A DNA stretch of 21,481 bases from a virus: positions 1 to 21,481 of IMG/VR virus record IMGVR_UViG_3300006920_000306, one strand, 5' to 3'. The notes under the pieces are model-generated. The model worked only from the letters and a program-made list of their open reading frames with translations. It was not told where the DNA came from and made no database searches. The position numbers were made by a program, and so were the translations under genes. Position 1 is the stretch's first letter. Each line of letters opens with the position of its first letter. This document shows, piece after piece, positions 13,859 through 19,676 of this stretch.

Positions 13859-14100
13859 GCCGATAACAAGACGATTATAAGTCTGGAGCAGGGGTCCTAA
13901 AAACCCCAAGCGACAGACACACAGCAACACTCAGTTACTTAGTGAATACAGGCGCATTGTATTCGCTATTTGCTGTTGCCCTGCTCAGCGATTCTTTACA
14001 ACAGCTAACTCATTACCAGTACTTTAGCTCATTTGCTTAAAGCTTTAGTTTAAGTGAAAAATGCATTGAGTTATGAATGGGTGGGGTATAATATACATAT

Positions 14101-14163
14101 ATGAGCGCTACGCCACCCAAACCGAAACGCAATCCACAAGGTATGGGGCTTGAATTCGCCTGA
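14101..14163 (+). CDS. Possible 20-residue micro-ORF in the control region
   Basis: A TATAAT sequence (14087-14092) is followed by ATG 14101, a 20-residue frame rich in Pro and Lys (MSATPPKPKRNPQG...) and TGA. A 6-bp hairpin with T5 lies right after (14160-14190). No ribosome site is visible. The arrangement resembles a tiny transcription unit, but chance is a serious alternative. Confidence 0.2.
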   Translation: MSATPPKPKRNPQGMGLEFA

Positions 14164-14190
14164 AAATCGCCCATACTTTCAGCGTTTTTA
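14160..14190 (+). terminator. Weak terminator-like hairpin with T5
   Basis: CTGAAA (14160-14165) and TTTCAG (14177-14182) can pair around an 11-nt loop that contains CCCATAC. CG and five T follow. The stem is short and A/T-rich. Confidence 0.3.
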
Positions 14191-14435
14191 GTATCATATA
14201 ACACCATCAACTACTGCGACTACTGACACCACCTAACTGACTGCGGATCAGATTTTTAGGTAGTTTGAGTTAGAGGAATTGTTTAAGGATCTTTTTGTAA
14301 GTGCTTGGAAAAGAGGAACAAAACACACCACCTTCTTCCCACTATCCTCCACTATCCTCCCCAATCACCCACAATAGATGTGCTATCGTTTTAAAAAACT
14401 TTTGATGCTAACTTGCTGATTTGCAGGAAGTATTA

Positions 14436-14452
14436 TTTAGAATCGTTCTAAA
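14436..14452. promoter_or_regulatory. Operator-like palindrome TTTAGAA-N3-TTCTAAA, copy 1
   Basis: A perfect 7-bp dyad lies about 85 bp before the first early gene. A near-identical site with the same left flank (TTATTTAGAAT) occurs at 20859-20875. It could be bound by a phage repressor or a host metal-responsive (Fur-like) regulator; the latter is only a suggestion from its shape. Confidence 0.5.
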
Positions 14453-14475
14453 TTTCAATTTGGACTTGCATATGT

Positions 14476-14508
14476 CAAATCCTTTTGAAAACATTTGTCT
14501 CGTTCAAC
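14476..14508 (+). promoter_or_regulatory. Early leader/promoter module, copy 1
   Basis: This 33-base element begins CAAATCC and ends GTTCAAC. It matches 28 of 33 positions of 15329-15361, with TTTTGAAAAC in place of the TTTGCAAAC core. Its position 30 nt before the first early gene and its TTTG core suggest a phage early promoter. Confidence 0.45.
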
Positions 14509-14537
14509 AATCAAAAACCATTTAAATCTTAATTGTT

Positions 14538-14750
14538 ATGAAAATTCACACTAACCTTACTACAGAGAGCATTGATACCTATGACCTTAAAAATATGATT
14601 TCAGTACTGCGCAAAGCAATAAGAAATGATGGTCACTACATTGCTTCCGATAAAGAAGAATTGGAAGAACTATCTTGCTTCTTTGGTAGTGTTATGAATG
14701 CTATTGATTCAACACTTGAGCAAGAATATAAGAAATCCAACAAAGGTTAA
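14538..14750 (+). CDS. First early protein (70 residues), unknown
   Basis: The product starts MKIHTNLTTESIDTYDLKNM. It is mostly helical with mixed charge (MISVLRKAIRNDGHYIASDK; ELEELSCFFGSVMNAIDSTL) and ends KKSNKG. It is the first gene right of the control region and is preceded by the palindrome and promoter module. The leader directly before ATG (TTAAATCTTAATTGTT) is nearly repeated before the next gene, which has a similar size and helical content, so the two may be old duplicates. No family recognised; a role in early host takeover or regulation is only inferred from position. Confidence 0.7.
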   Translation: MKIHTNLTTESIDTYDLKNMISVLRKAIRNDGHYIASDKEELEELSCFFGSVMNAIDSTLEQEYKKSNKG

Positions 14751-14773
14751 CTGACGAGGATTCAATATCCGAA

Positions 14774-14794
14774 ATGCCGACTACACATCGGCAT
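14774..14794 (+). other. Intergenic hairpin between the first two early genes
   Basis: ATGCCGA and TCGGCAT form a perfect 7-bp stem with a 7-nt loop. There is no T-run, so RNA stability or processing is more likely than termination. Confidence 0.45.
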
Positions 14795-14824
14795 CTTAAC
14801 CAACACACTTAAATCTTATTTGCT

Positions 14825-15016
14825 ATGAAAACTTTAACCACAATCGGAGAAAACGAAATGATTAAGATGAGCATCATCTCTACCATTTCAATGCTACAAC
14901 AGAGCATTAAAAAGCCCTATATGAAGTTTTACTTTGAGGAACTATGGAACTGCGAAATTGAGAATCTTGAGAGCATTCGTGATACGATGTTGAGAGAATA
15001 CAATAGCCAATTCTAA
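14825..15016 (+). CDS. Early protein (63 residues), unknown
   Basis: This small helical protein starts MKTLTTIGENEMIKMSIIST, has a mid-section (SMLQQSIKKPYMKFYFEELW) with an aromatic cluster, and ends TMLREYNSQF. Its leader TTAAATCTTATTTGCT mirrors that of the first early gene, and both carry a helix of the type ISxLxxxIxK and a C-terminal LxxEY. I therefore suspect a distant paralogue pair, though the identity is too low to be sure by eye. No known domain. Confidence 0.68.
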   Translation: MKTLTTIGENEMIKMSIISTISMLQQSIKKPYMKFYFEELWNCEIENLESIRDTMLREYNSQF

Positions 15017-15046
15017 AGACATACTGATGAGCATTTGTGATGCGAA

Positions 15047-15064
15047 ACGAGGAGCAATCCTCGT
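15047..15064 (+). other. GNRA-type hairpin in early intergenic space
   Basis: ACGAGGA-GCAA-TCCTCGT is a perfect 7-bp stem closed by a GCAA tetraloop. It lies between two early genes without a T-run and probably acts at RNA level. Confidence 0.55.
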
Positions 15065-15091
15065 CTATGTCAAACCTAATTTAAAACGACT

Positions 15092-15286
15092 ATGTACAAA
15101 AATGATCCTCGCTCAATAAGGGCAAAGTACAACAGCATTTGTGCTGAAACAGGCAGAACAATCGCCAAAGGTGATGAGTGCATATACTATCCTCTTACGA
15201 AGAAGGTATATCATCTTGAATCTCATACTGCGGCAGATTTCTACCAATGGTCTTACGATGTTCATACCTTGAATTATGCATACTGA
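15092..15286 (+). CDS. Early protein (64 residues), possible small binding domain
   Basis: The product starts MYKNDPRSIRAKYNSICAET and continues GRTIAKGDECIYYPLTKKVY before HLESHTAADF. The pattern of a strand, a Cys-x3-Gly turn, IxKGDxCxYYP and a Tyr-His strand is like a small phage domain that in other versions carries more Cys residues and binds zinc. Here only two Cys are present, so metal binding is doubtful. The start is preceded by AAAACGACTATG without a Shine-Dalgarno sequence, the usual style in this region. Function unknown. Confidence 0.7.
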   Translation: MYKNDPRSIRAKYNSICAETGRTIAKGDECIYYPLTKKVYHLESHTAADFYQWSYDVHTLNYAY

Positions 15287-15294
15287 CTAAAAAA
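15282..15294 (+). repeat. ACTGACT-A6 element, copy 1
   Basis: ACTGACTAAAAAA is repeated exactly at 17500-17512. Both copies lie just before a long leader of a larger early gene. The TGA here is also the stop of the previous gene. Confidence 0.45.
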
Positions 15295-15328
15295 CGATAT
15301 AAACTGACTGAAACTGATTTTTTTATTC

Positions 15329-15361
15329 CAAATCCATTTGCAAACATTTGCATTGTTCAAC
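15329..15361 (+). promoter_or_regulatory. Early leader/promoter module, copy 2
   Basis: This contains CCATTTGCAAAC, close to TAnnTTTG plus the CAAAC commonly seen after it. It matches 28 of 33 positions of 14476-14508. It probably initiates the transcript that starts with the 144-residue gene. Confidence 0.45.
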
Positions 15362-15378
15362 CACTAACAACACAAACT

Positions 15379-15813
15379 ATGAAGACAATTGAAGTGAACA
15401 TCTACCCATTCAGCGAACTGACTGAACAAGCCAAAGTTCGCGCATTGATGAACTACCAATCGGACTGCGAATACGATTGGTCACACGATGCAATTCAATC
15501 CCTGAAAGCATTTATGAATGCTGTTGGTGTTGAACTTGATGACTACCAAATTGATTGGCTATGCCCATCACAAAGTAAGGTACGCTACAATGGTACGCCA
15601 CATAGCAAGTTCATCAAAGAAGAACTGACAGGTGTATTCAGTGATTATTCCTTGACCAAAACTTGGAACAAAACTAAATCCATTGAACTTTCCGTTTCGC
15701 AGTTCCTCAAGGAATGCGCTGACGACTACGAGTACCAATTGTCGGAGAAAGCATACGCAGAACATTGCGATGCGAATGACTATTGGTTTGATGAAAACGG
15801 AAACTTAATCTAA
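15379..15813 (+). CDS. Early protein (144 residues), conserved phage type of unknown function
   Basis: I choose ATG 15379 (MKTIEVNIYPFSELTEQAKV...), preceded by AACACAAACTATG; the frame is open further upstream but crosses the promoter module. The N-terminal pattern YPFSELTEQAKVRALMNYQ is shared by a widespread group of phage proteins that begin with F-x-E-L-S/T-E-x-A-K. The middle has acidic and aromatic residues (DYQIDWLCPSQSKVRYNG), and the end EHCDANDYWFDENGNLI is also characteristic of that group. It is acidic overall, soluble, with no membrane segment. Such proteins are often found among early genes and may act against host functions, but no activity is established to my knowledge. Confidence 0.8.
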   Translation: MKTIEVNIYPFSELTEQAKVRALMNYQSDCEYDWSHDAIQSLKAFMNAVGVELDDYQIDWLCPSQSKVRYNGTPHSKFIKEELTGVFSDYSLTKTWNKTKSIELSVSQFLKECADDYEYQLSEKAYAEHCDANDYWFDENGNLI

Positions 15814-15827
15814 CAACAAATAACACT

Positions 15828-16118
15828 ATGAAAACTACAATTTCCTTTAACGATTTTTATGATGGCTTCCAGAAGATCCGCCCGAACCAATTCAGCGACA
15901 AAGCATTGAAGGTGCTGTTTGAATACATTGAGCAATGCGAAGAAGAAGATGGTATTGAAATGGAATTTAGCGTGAATGATATCTCTTACGACTATACCGA
16001 ATGGTCAAACTACGAGGAATTCGCAAAAAGTTATCCAAGCATAGCATACGACAAAATCAATGAGCATACCATATTCATTGATGTAGATGGTACACGATTC
16101 ATCACTACAAACTTTTAA
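15828..16118 (+). CDS. Early protein (96 residues), conserved phage type
   Basis: The product starts MKTTISFNDFYDGFQKIRPN and includes FSDKALKVLFEYIEQCEEED, GIEMEFSVNDISYDYTEW and later ITTNF. The order ISFxDFxDxFxxxRPxxFSxxxLxxLxxYxEExEE, a beta strand, then DYTEW occurs in many small phage and plasmid proteins of unknown function. It is strongly acidic, which could mimic DNA, but that is speculation. It follows the 144-residue gene after 14 nt with the leader AATAACACTATG. Confidence 0.78.
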   Translation: MKTTISFNDFYDGFQKIRPNQFSDKALKVLFEYIEQCEEEDGIEMEFSVNDISYDYTEWSNYEEFAKSYPSIAYDKINEHTIFIDVDGTRFITTNF

Positions 16119-16139
16119 CATCCGTACAATGTAAGTAAG

Positions 16140-16179
16140 GTTGGACATAGGGGATTGGTACGGCGATCCCCAATCCAAC
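16140..16179 (+). other. Long leader hairpin before the 56-residue gene
   Basis: GTTGGA/TCCAAC and GGGGAT/ATCCCC form two stacked 6-bp stems separated by a small internal loop and closed by a 10-nt loop. It ends 17 nt before ATG 16197. No T-run follows, so a regulatory or processing structure is more likely than a terminator. Confidence 0.6.
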
Positions 16180-16196
16180 AAAACAACACTAACACT

Positions 16197-16367
16197 ATGA
16201 AAACATTTGAAATCATTATCCGAATTGAAAACTCAACCATCGTTGAAATCCAAGCAGAAGATTATGCTACTGCGGAAGCAAAAGCATACGACTATGCATA
16301 CGACACAGGAGTAGTGCACGACCTGTGCAATCCATCCGATGTAACGATAGAAACTGAACCTGCATAA
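16197..16367 (+). CDS. Early protein (56 residues), unknown
   Basis: ATG 16197 is chosen because of the leader AACACTATG and the hairpin upstream; an earlier ATG would start inside the hairpin. The product begins MKTFEIIIRIENSTIVEIQA, continues EDYATAEAKAYDYAYDTGVV and ends PSDVTIETEPA. The order beta-beta-alpha-beta, with an Ala/Tyr-rich helix, is a common small phage fold. Function unknown. The next gene starts 2 nt after its stop. Confidence 0.72.
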   Translation: MKTFEIIIRIENSTIVEIQAEDYATAEAKAYDYAYDTGVVHDLCNPSDVTIETEPA

Positions 16368-16369
16368 CT

Positions 16370-16519
16370 ATGAAGGCAACACTAAAGTTTGAAACTACTG
16401 ATGGTCGCTATTGGACTATCAAAAAAGAATTCGCGGATCTTCAGCATATGAAAAACTTCATTGCCTACATCCGAAAGACAAAGAACTATATGTTGGACGA
16501 AACATTCATTAACGAATAA
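16370..16519 (+). CDS. Early protein (49 residues), conserved phage type
   Basis: The product starts MKATLKFETTDGRYWTIKKE, continues FADLQHMKNFIAYIRKTK and ends MLDETFINE. The pattern LKFETTDGRYWT..K.F....H..NFIAYI..TK.Y.LDE is recognisable from other Bacteroidota phages as a small conserved protein. The start lies 2 nt after the preceding stop (GCATAACTATG). Function unknown. Confidence 0.72.
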   Translation: MKATLKFETTDGRYWTIKKEFADLQHMKNFIAYIRKTKNYMLDETFINE

Positions 16520-16531
16520 AAAACTAAAGAA

Positions 16532-16750
16532 ATGGAATTTGAAACATTTGTAATCCTGCTACCAATCAGCATCTTTGATAGAGAGAAGGCAGAGAACATT
16601 GAAAATACAACACTAACAAATCTCTATAGTGTTGATTTTATGGAAGATGGTGGTGAAGCATACAGGTTAAGCGAATTTATGGATGCCTGTAACCACCAAG
16701 AGATTGACTTAAGAAAGAATTGGCTAACCTATGTAACTGCAACAATCTAA
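16532..16750 (+). CDS. Early protein (72 residues), unknown
   Basis: The product starts MEFETFVILLPISIFDREKA, followed by ENIENTTLTNLYSVDFMEDG and an end RKNWLTYVTATI. The first strand is hydrophobic but too short and interrupted for a membrane helix. It is acidic in the middle. It overlaps the next gene by TAATG. No family recognised. Confidence 0.68.
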   Translation: MEFETFVILLPISIFDREKAENIENTTLTNLYSVDFMEDGGEAYRLSEFMDACNHQEIDLRKNWLTYVTATI

Positions 16751-16923
16751 TGGAACACATTGAAGATATCCTACAAGCGCAAATGGACTTACTATTTGAT
16801 GCTGTTTGTGAACACTACGAATTGGAATCGGGTGACCTTTCTCCCCAACTACAGCAGAGATTAGATGACTGCGCAGAAGAACTGAACAAGATACTTGTAC
16901 AATTTGTAAAATTTAACCAATAA
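16750..16923 (+). CDS. Early protein (57 residues), helical, unknown
   Basis: ATG 16750 overlaps the previous TAA, which argues for this start over an upstream TTG. The product is a helical hairpin by appearance (MEHIEDILQAQMDLLFDAVC; LSPQLQQRLDDCAEELNKIL) ending VQFVKFNQ. It is small and acidic and could be a protein-binding factor such as an anti-host protein; there is no direct evidence. Confidence 0.68.
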   Translation: MEHIEDILQAQMDLLFDAVCEHYELESGDLSPQLQQRLDDCAEELNKILVQFVKFNQ

Positions 16924-16937
16924 AAACGACTAAAATT

Positions 16938-17147
16938 ATGACACACTATGTATGGACTTATTTTAAAGGCACTATTGAAGATGCCCAAGAAATAGTAAAC
17001 GAATGGAATGACATCACTCAAACCAAAAAGTTTCGTGTTACAGGAAACGAATACGATGATAGAACGCACCTAATTGAAGGCGAGATAGAGAAATGGGTAT
17101 TGGATGAAACTGCAATTGAAATGGACTTTATGATTGAGGAACGATGA
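16938..17147 (+). CDS. Early protein (69 residues), unknown
   Basis: The product starts MTHYVWTYFKGTIEDAQEIV and continues NEWNDITQTKKFRVTGNEYD, then EIEKWVLDETAIEMDFMIEE. A beta-alpha-beta pattern with aromatic N-terminus and acidic C-terminus is visible. Its stop overlaps the next start (ATGA). No family recognised. Confidence 0.68.
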   Translation: MTHYVWTYFKGTIEDAQEIVNEWNDITQTKKFRVTGNEYDDRTHLIEGEIEKWVLDETAIEMDFMIEER

Positions 17148-17320
17148 AAACGGAAACTGAAAAACTGATTGAACTATACCATAGGATGCCTGTGGATCAA
17201 CTTGAAACTGCCCTACAGCAGATAAAGAAACAGCAGATGGTAATGGATGGAGATAATATGGAAGGCCATCAACGCCTATATGCTATGAGAAAAGCAATTG
17301 AAAAACTATTGAACCTATGA
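17144..17320 (+). CDS. Early protein (58 residues), helical, unknown
   Basis: The product starts MKTETEKLIELYHRMPVDQL, then ETALQQIKKQQMVMDGDNME and ends AMRKAIEKLLNL. It is made of amphipathic helices with no Cys. It overlaps both neighbours by ATGA, placing it firmly in the operon. It resembles small helical-hairpin phage proteins but cannot be assigned a function. Confidence 0.68.
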   Translation: MKTETEKLIELYHRMPVDQLETALQQIKKQQMVMDGDNMEGHQRLYAMRKAIEKLLNL

Positions 17321-17487
17321 AAAAGATAGCACACAACCTAATGACAGCATTATTCCTGATGATATCCTTATTAGGAATGGTATTCGGAGTACTACACGGA
17401 CAAGAGGGTAGTAACGGAGGACTAATTGTGGCCGTAGTATCAGGACTGCTGTTCTACGCCATACTAATTACTAAAGAAGAAGATTAA
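17317..17487 (+). CDS. Small membrane protein with two transmembrane helices (56 residues)
   Basis: The product has two hydrophobic segments, LMTALFLMISLLGMVFGVL (about 8-26) and GLIVAVVSGLLFYAILI (about 35-51). They are linked by a short polar loop (HGQEGSNG), and the protein ends TKEED. Size and topology fit a holin-like or superinfection-exclusion protein in the inner membrane. The holin idea is weakened by its place among early genes, far from the endolysin. It overlaps the previous gene by ATGA. Confidence 0.7.
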   Translation: MKKIAHNLMTALFLMISLLGMVFGVLHGQEGSNGGLIVAVVSGLLFYAILITKEED

Positions 17488-17499
17488 AATCAACCATAA

Positions 17500-17512
17500 A
17501 CTGACTAAAAAA
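17500..17512 (+). repeat. ACTGACT-A6 element, copy 2
   Basis: This is an exact 13-base repeat of 15282-15294, followed by GAT in both cases after zero or one base. It sits at the beginning of the leader of the 169-residue gene. Confidence 0.45.
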
Positions 17513-17566
17513 GATTTGCATAAACCAAAAACTCTTGCAAACTTGCACCCAACAAACAACACTATT

Positions 17567-18076
17567 ATGGAAAACAAACTTTATTTCGGAACTAAAATAG
17601 TCGTAAGCGATCCTTGCTACACTATTGACACTTGGTGCAATGAGATTGTATCCAATATGAAAGAGGGAAACTATATCCCCACTATTGAAGAACACGATGG
17701 TTACATCCGCAGTATCTCCATCGTACACGAAGACCATCAGGACAATGGAAATAAATGGGGATTCGTATCGGATAATATCGGTGTAGATTCAGGTCAATGT
17801 GGATTCTTTAACATTGAAAATTATCGGAATGACTCTTTGGATATTCCATTTTCAGATGCAGAAGGAAAGGACTTCTACGAATCCTACCGAAAGACCGAAG
17901 ATGGTGACCATTGGTATGGTAAGATTTGCGGATACACCCTGCGCGATGAGCAGTATGGTGAACTACAGGGTATAGGACTTGTATCTTCCAGCGGATTTGG
18001 TGATGGATCGTATAACCTATACGCCAAGCGAGATAGCAGTCGCAAAGGAATCGCCTTAAAAGTAAAATTCTTTTGA
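17567..18076 (+). CDS. DUF4241-like early protein (169 residues)
   Basis: I choose ATG 17567 (MENKLYFGTKIVVSDPCYTI...), with the leader AACAACACTATT. The pattern is KIVVSDPCY at about 10, then IGVDSGQCGFFN at about 90, WYGKICGYTL, and SSSGFGDGSYNLY at about 143 with a final strand ALKVKFF. This SDPCY...GVDSGQ.GF...SGFGDGSY order resembles DUF4241-type proteins found in phages and bacteria, whose biochemical role is not established to my knowledge. It ends its operon: a GC-rich terminator follows 40 nt downstream. Assignment to the family is by motif order only. Confidence 0.75.
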   Translation: MENKLYFGTKIVVSDPCYTIDTWCNEIVSNMKEGNYIPTIEEHDGYIRSISIVHEDHQDNGNKWGFVSDNIGVDSGQCGFFNIENYRNDSLDIPFSDAEGKDFYESYRKTEDGDHWYGKICGYTLRDEQYGELQGIGLVSSSGFGDGSYNLYAKRDSSRKGIALKVKFF

Positions 18077-18116
18077 TATTAACGAGTGCCTTCGGGATTG
18101 GGCAGGTAACATCACG

Positions 18117-18147
18117 CGGGGGGTGGCCCGACACGCCCCCGTTTTTT
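18117..18147 (+). terminator. Rho-independent terminator
   Basis: CGGGGG (18117-18122) and CCCCCG (18136-18141), with two more pairs inside past a bulge, are followed directly by TTTTTT. The 60 bases before it are unusually GC-rich and contain a CC-TTCG-GG loop, so they may form further structure. It closes the transcript ending with the DUF4241-like gene. Confidence 0.75.
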
Positions 18148-18168
18148 AACCAACAAAACAATTGAACT

Positions 18169-18363
18169 ATGAAAAAAGCATATTTAGTTTATGTATCTCT
18201 TGCTACAAGAGTAGTGGTAGATGAGAACACTACTGAACAAGACATAATCAAGTTGGCTAACGCTAACATATTAGACAACATTATTACTGATGGAATCTTT
18301 GAGAATGTTGAAGAAGTAATAGAAGACGAAGAATGTCCTTATGATAAAGAATTTGATAACTAA
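18169..18363 (+). CDS. Early protein (64 residues), acidic, unknown
   Basis: The product starts MKKAYLVYVSLATRVVVDEN and continues TTEQDIIKLANANILDNIIT, with an acidic end EEVIEDEECPYDKEFDN. A beta strand, a helix and an acidic tail are visible. It is the first gene after the terminator, and no clear promoter is seen in the 21 nt between, so it relies on readthrough or an unusual promoter. No family recognised. Confidence 0.68.
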   Translation: MKKAYLVYVSLATRVVVDENTTEQDIIKLANANILDNIITDGIFENVEEVIEDEECPYDKEFDN

Positions 18364-18383
18364 CCATCTAAAACAACACTACT

Positions 18384-19001
18384 ATGCCTAATTGGTGCAA
18401 CAACACACTACGAGTAATTGGTAGCAAGGAGAACATCGCGAAGTATCGCCATCTATTCCTTCTTCCAGAAAAGAATGAACACGGACAGCAATTCAGTTTT
18501 GCCTGTGCCGTACCACAGCCAGAAAACCTGTATAAAAATCCATTGAATTGGAAAAAAGAGATAGAACTTACGGAACAAGGTATACCTAATTGGTATAATT
18601 GGAACATCAACAATTGGGGTACTAAATGGAACGCTGACTGCTATGACATTGAGGAGAACTACGGAGGAGAAACCGACCATATTATTTTCTACTTCAATAC
18701 GGCTTGGTCGCCACCTACACAATGGTTCTACAAACTATGCGATCAGATAGAAGCAGGTGACCTTATGCTTGAAATGTTCTTCTCCGAGATTGGAGTGAGT
18801 TTCGCAGGTACACTTGTCTACGATCAAGATGGTAACATTGTTGAGTACGAAGGTCGCATCATTGATGTCATCTGCGATACCGATATACAGATTAAGTACA
18901 ACAAGCATAAAGGCGGTTGGGAAGATCCTGACGGCAACGATGTTGACGATGATAATATCGGCTACGAATTTGATTACGGATACGAATACTACTCACTATG
19001 A
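18384..19001 (+). CDS. Api92/YubB-type ferredoxin-like domain protein
   Basis: The 205-residue product starts MPNWCNNTLRVIGSKENIAK. It has NNWGTKWNADCYDIEEN (about 76-92), FYFNTAWSPPTQWFYKL (about 102-118) and a final acidic region (DVDDDNIGYEFDYGYEYYSL). The order MPNWC.N.L.V.G, NWGTKW, F.TAWSPP and a later G.SFAGT is the signature of the Api92/YubB family, which has a ferredoxin-like fold. The family is common on phages and plasmids, and its function is unclear. It overlaps the next gene by ATGA. The leader is AAAACAACACTACTATG. Confidence 0.85.
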   Translation: MPNWCNNTLRVIGSKENIAKYRHLFLLPEKNEHGQQFSFACAVPQPENLYKNPLNWKKEIELTEQGIPNWYNWNINNWGTKWNADCYDIEENYGGETDHIIFYFNTAWSPPTQWFYKLCDQIEAGDLMLEMFFSEIGVSFAGTLVYDQDGNIVEYEGRIIDVICDTDIQIKYNKHKGGWEDPDGNDVDDDNIGYEFDYGYEYYSL

Positions 19002-19210
19002 ACCAGAACAAACCAGAATGGTCGCACTTCCACGAAGCGTGTGAACTGCTGTCCTATTGCAAGGATGATAATGTCTTTACCATTGTCTTTCGCAATGAGG
19101 TAGATGATAACATCATCATTGACTTCCCCCTACACGAGGACTTTTTAGATGCCTTCCTCCTGTATAAAAATGCATACAAAGAACATATAAACAAACGACT
19201 AAATGAATGA
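18998..19210 (+). CDS. Early protein (70 residues), unknown
   Basis: The product starts MNQNKPEWSHFHEACELLSY and continues CKDDNVFTIVFRNEVDDNII before a helix DAFLLYKNAYKEHINKRLNE. An alpha-beta-beta-alpha pattern is visible. It is coupled to the Api92-like gene by ATGA and probably co-translated. No family recognised. Confidence 0.68.
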   Translation: MNQNKPEWSHFHEACELLSYCKDDNVFTIVFRNEVDDNIIIDFPLHEDFLDAFLLYKNAYKEHINKRLNE

Positions 19211-19418
19211 CCTATTTAAAGACATTTTTGAACCAATTCCTACGGATATTATCAGTAGTTTCACAACCAAAACAACACGCTATGAACGAATACTCAAAGA
19301 AAAAGGAAGCAGTACGACTGGAGATAGAAGAATATCTGAATTTTCTATGGAGTTACCGCTTGGAGATGACCCTGAAGTATGTCAAGAAGATGTACGAAGA
19401 ACAAGAGGCGGGATTTAA
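19203..19418 (+). CDS. Possible overlapping early ORF (71 residues)
   Basis: ATG 19203 overlaps the preceding stop, and the frame begins MNDLFKDIFEPIPTDIISSF, which looks protein-like. From about residue 27 it overlaps the better-supported gene at 19282 in another frame, and its remainder (RRISEFSMELPLGDDPEVCQ) looks like shadow sequence. It may be real only in its first third, or be a remnant. Confidence 0.3.
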   Translation: MNDLFKDIFEPIPTDIISSFTTKTTRYERILKEKGSSTTGDRRISEFSMELPLGDDPEVCQEDVRRTRGGI

Positions 19419-19491
19419 AGCCGCTGACGACCTTGACTCCTATGGTAATGGAGGATACTCAATGCTAAATGGAAACTTTACTAACGAATGA
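19282..19491 (+). CDS. Early protein (69 residues), helical, unknown
   Basis: I choose ATG 19282 (MNEYSKKKEAVRLEIEEYLN...), preceded by AAAACAACACGCTATG, the usual leader in this region. The product is a charged helix (NFLWSYRLEMTLKYVKKMYE) followed by EEQEAGFKAADDLDSYGNGG and an Asn/Gly-rich end. It is coupled to the next gene by ATGA. No family recognised. The frame upstream of this ATG is open but lacks the leader. Confidence 0.66.
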   Translation: MNEYSKKKEAVRLEIEEYLNFLWSYRLEMTLKYVKKMYEEQEAGFKAADDLDSYGNGGYSMLNGNFTNE

Positions 19492-19676
19492 TTGACGAAA
19501 AACCAAGAAAAGATAAATACATTATCTCGTTCAGCACCAAGACAAAGAGGTGGAACATTAAAAACAAAATAAACAAGACGATCCTATTCTCTTTTGAAAC
19601 AGAAGAACGAGCAAAAAACTTTATTGATAAACTATTTAATTTTCCTTTTACAAACAACAACAACGATGAGAAATAA
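19488..19676 (+). CDS. Early basic protein (62 residues), unknown
   Basis: The product starts MIDEKPRKDKYIISFSTKTK and continues RWNIKNKINKTILFSFETEE, RAKNFIDKLF, with an Asn-rich end. It has beta strands followed by a helix, is basic and could bind nucleic acid. It overlaps both neighbours (ATGA upstream; 11 nt with the helix-turn-helix gene). No family recognised. Confidence 0.66.
   Translation: MIDEKPRKDKYIISFSTKTKRWNIKNKINKTILFSFETEERAKNFIDKLFNFPFTNNNNDEK

Larger units (their letters stand above)
13616..14537. other. Non-coding control region between divergent early and late blocks
   Basis: About 920 bases hold no convincing gene. Besides the three operators they contain: a TGTGAG-GAG-CTCACA inverted repeat (13698-13712); a TGTTATAACA palindrome (13726-13735); a GC-rich hairpin (13834-13858); a GGGGT/ACCCC hairpin near 13890; a GAATACA/TGTATTC hairpin (13944-13964) inside a longer GCAACA/TGTTGC pairing; a TGGGTGG/CCACCCA pairing (14078-14119); a perfect 10-bp tandem repeat ACTATCCTCC in a pyrimidine tract (14341-14360); and the TTTAGAA palindrome (14436-14452). 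This collection is typical of a replication origin and/or divergent transcription switch. Which of these it is cannot be told by reading. Confidence 0.6.

Noticed and set aside
13736-13930. Minus-strand 64-residue frame in the control region
   Set aside because: Its composition (many Cys, Leu and Arg with no pattern) and overlap with hairpins make it look like chance; no leader or neighbours support it.
13690-13990. tRNA gene in the control region
   Set aside because: Some stems are present but no cloverleaf with a GGTTC-type T-loop and CCA-side acceptor pairing could be found.
14341-14360. Tandem 10-bp repeat as a CRISPR-like array
   Set aside because: Only two short adjacent copies, with no spacers.
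17808-18161. Minus-strand 117-residue frame opposite the DUF4241-like gene and terminator
   Set aside because: It crosses a GC-rich terminator hairpin and opposes a well-supported gene; no leader.
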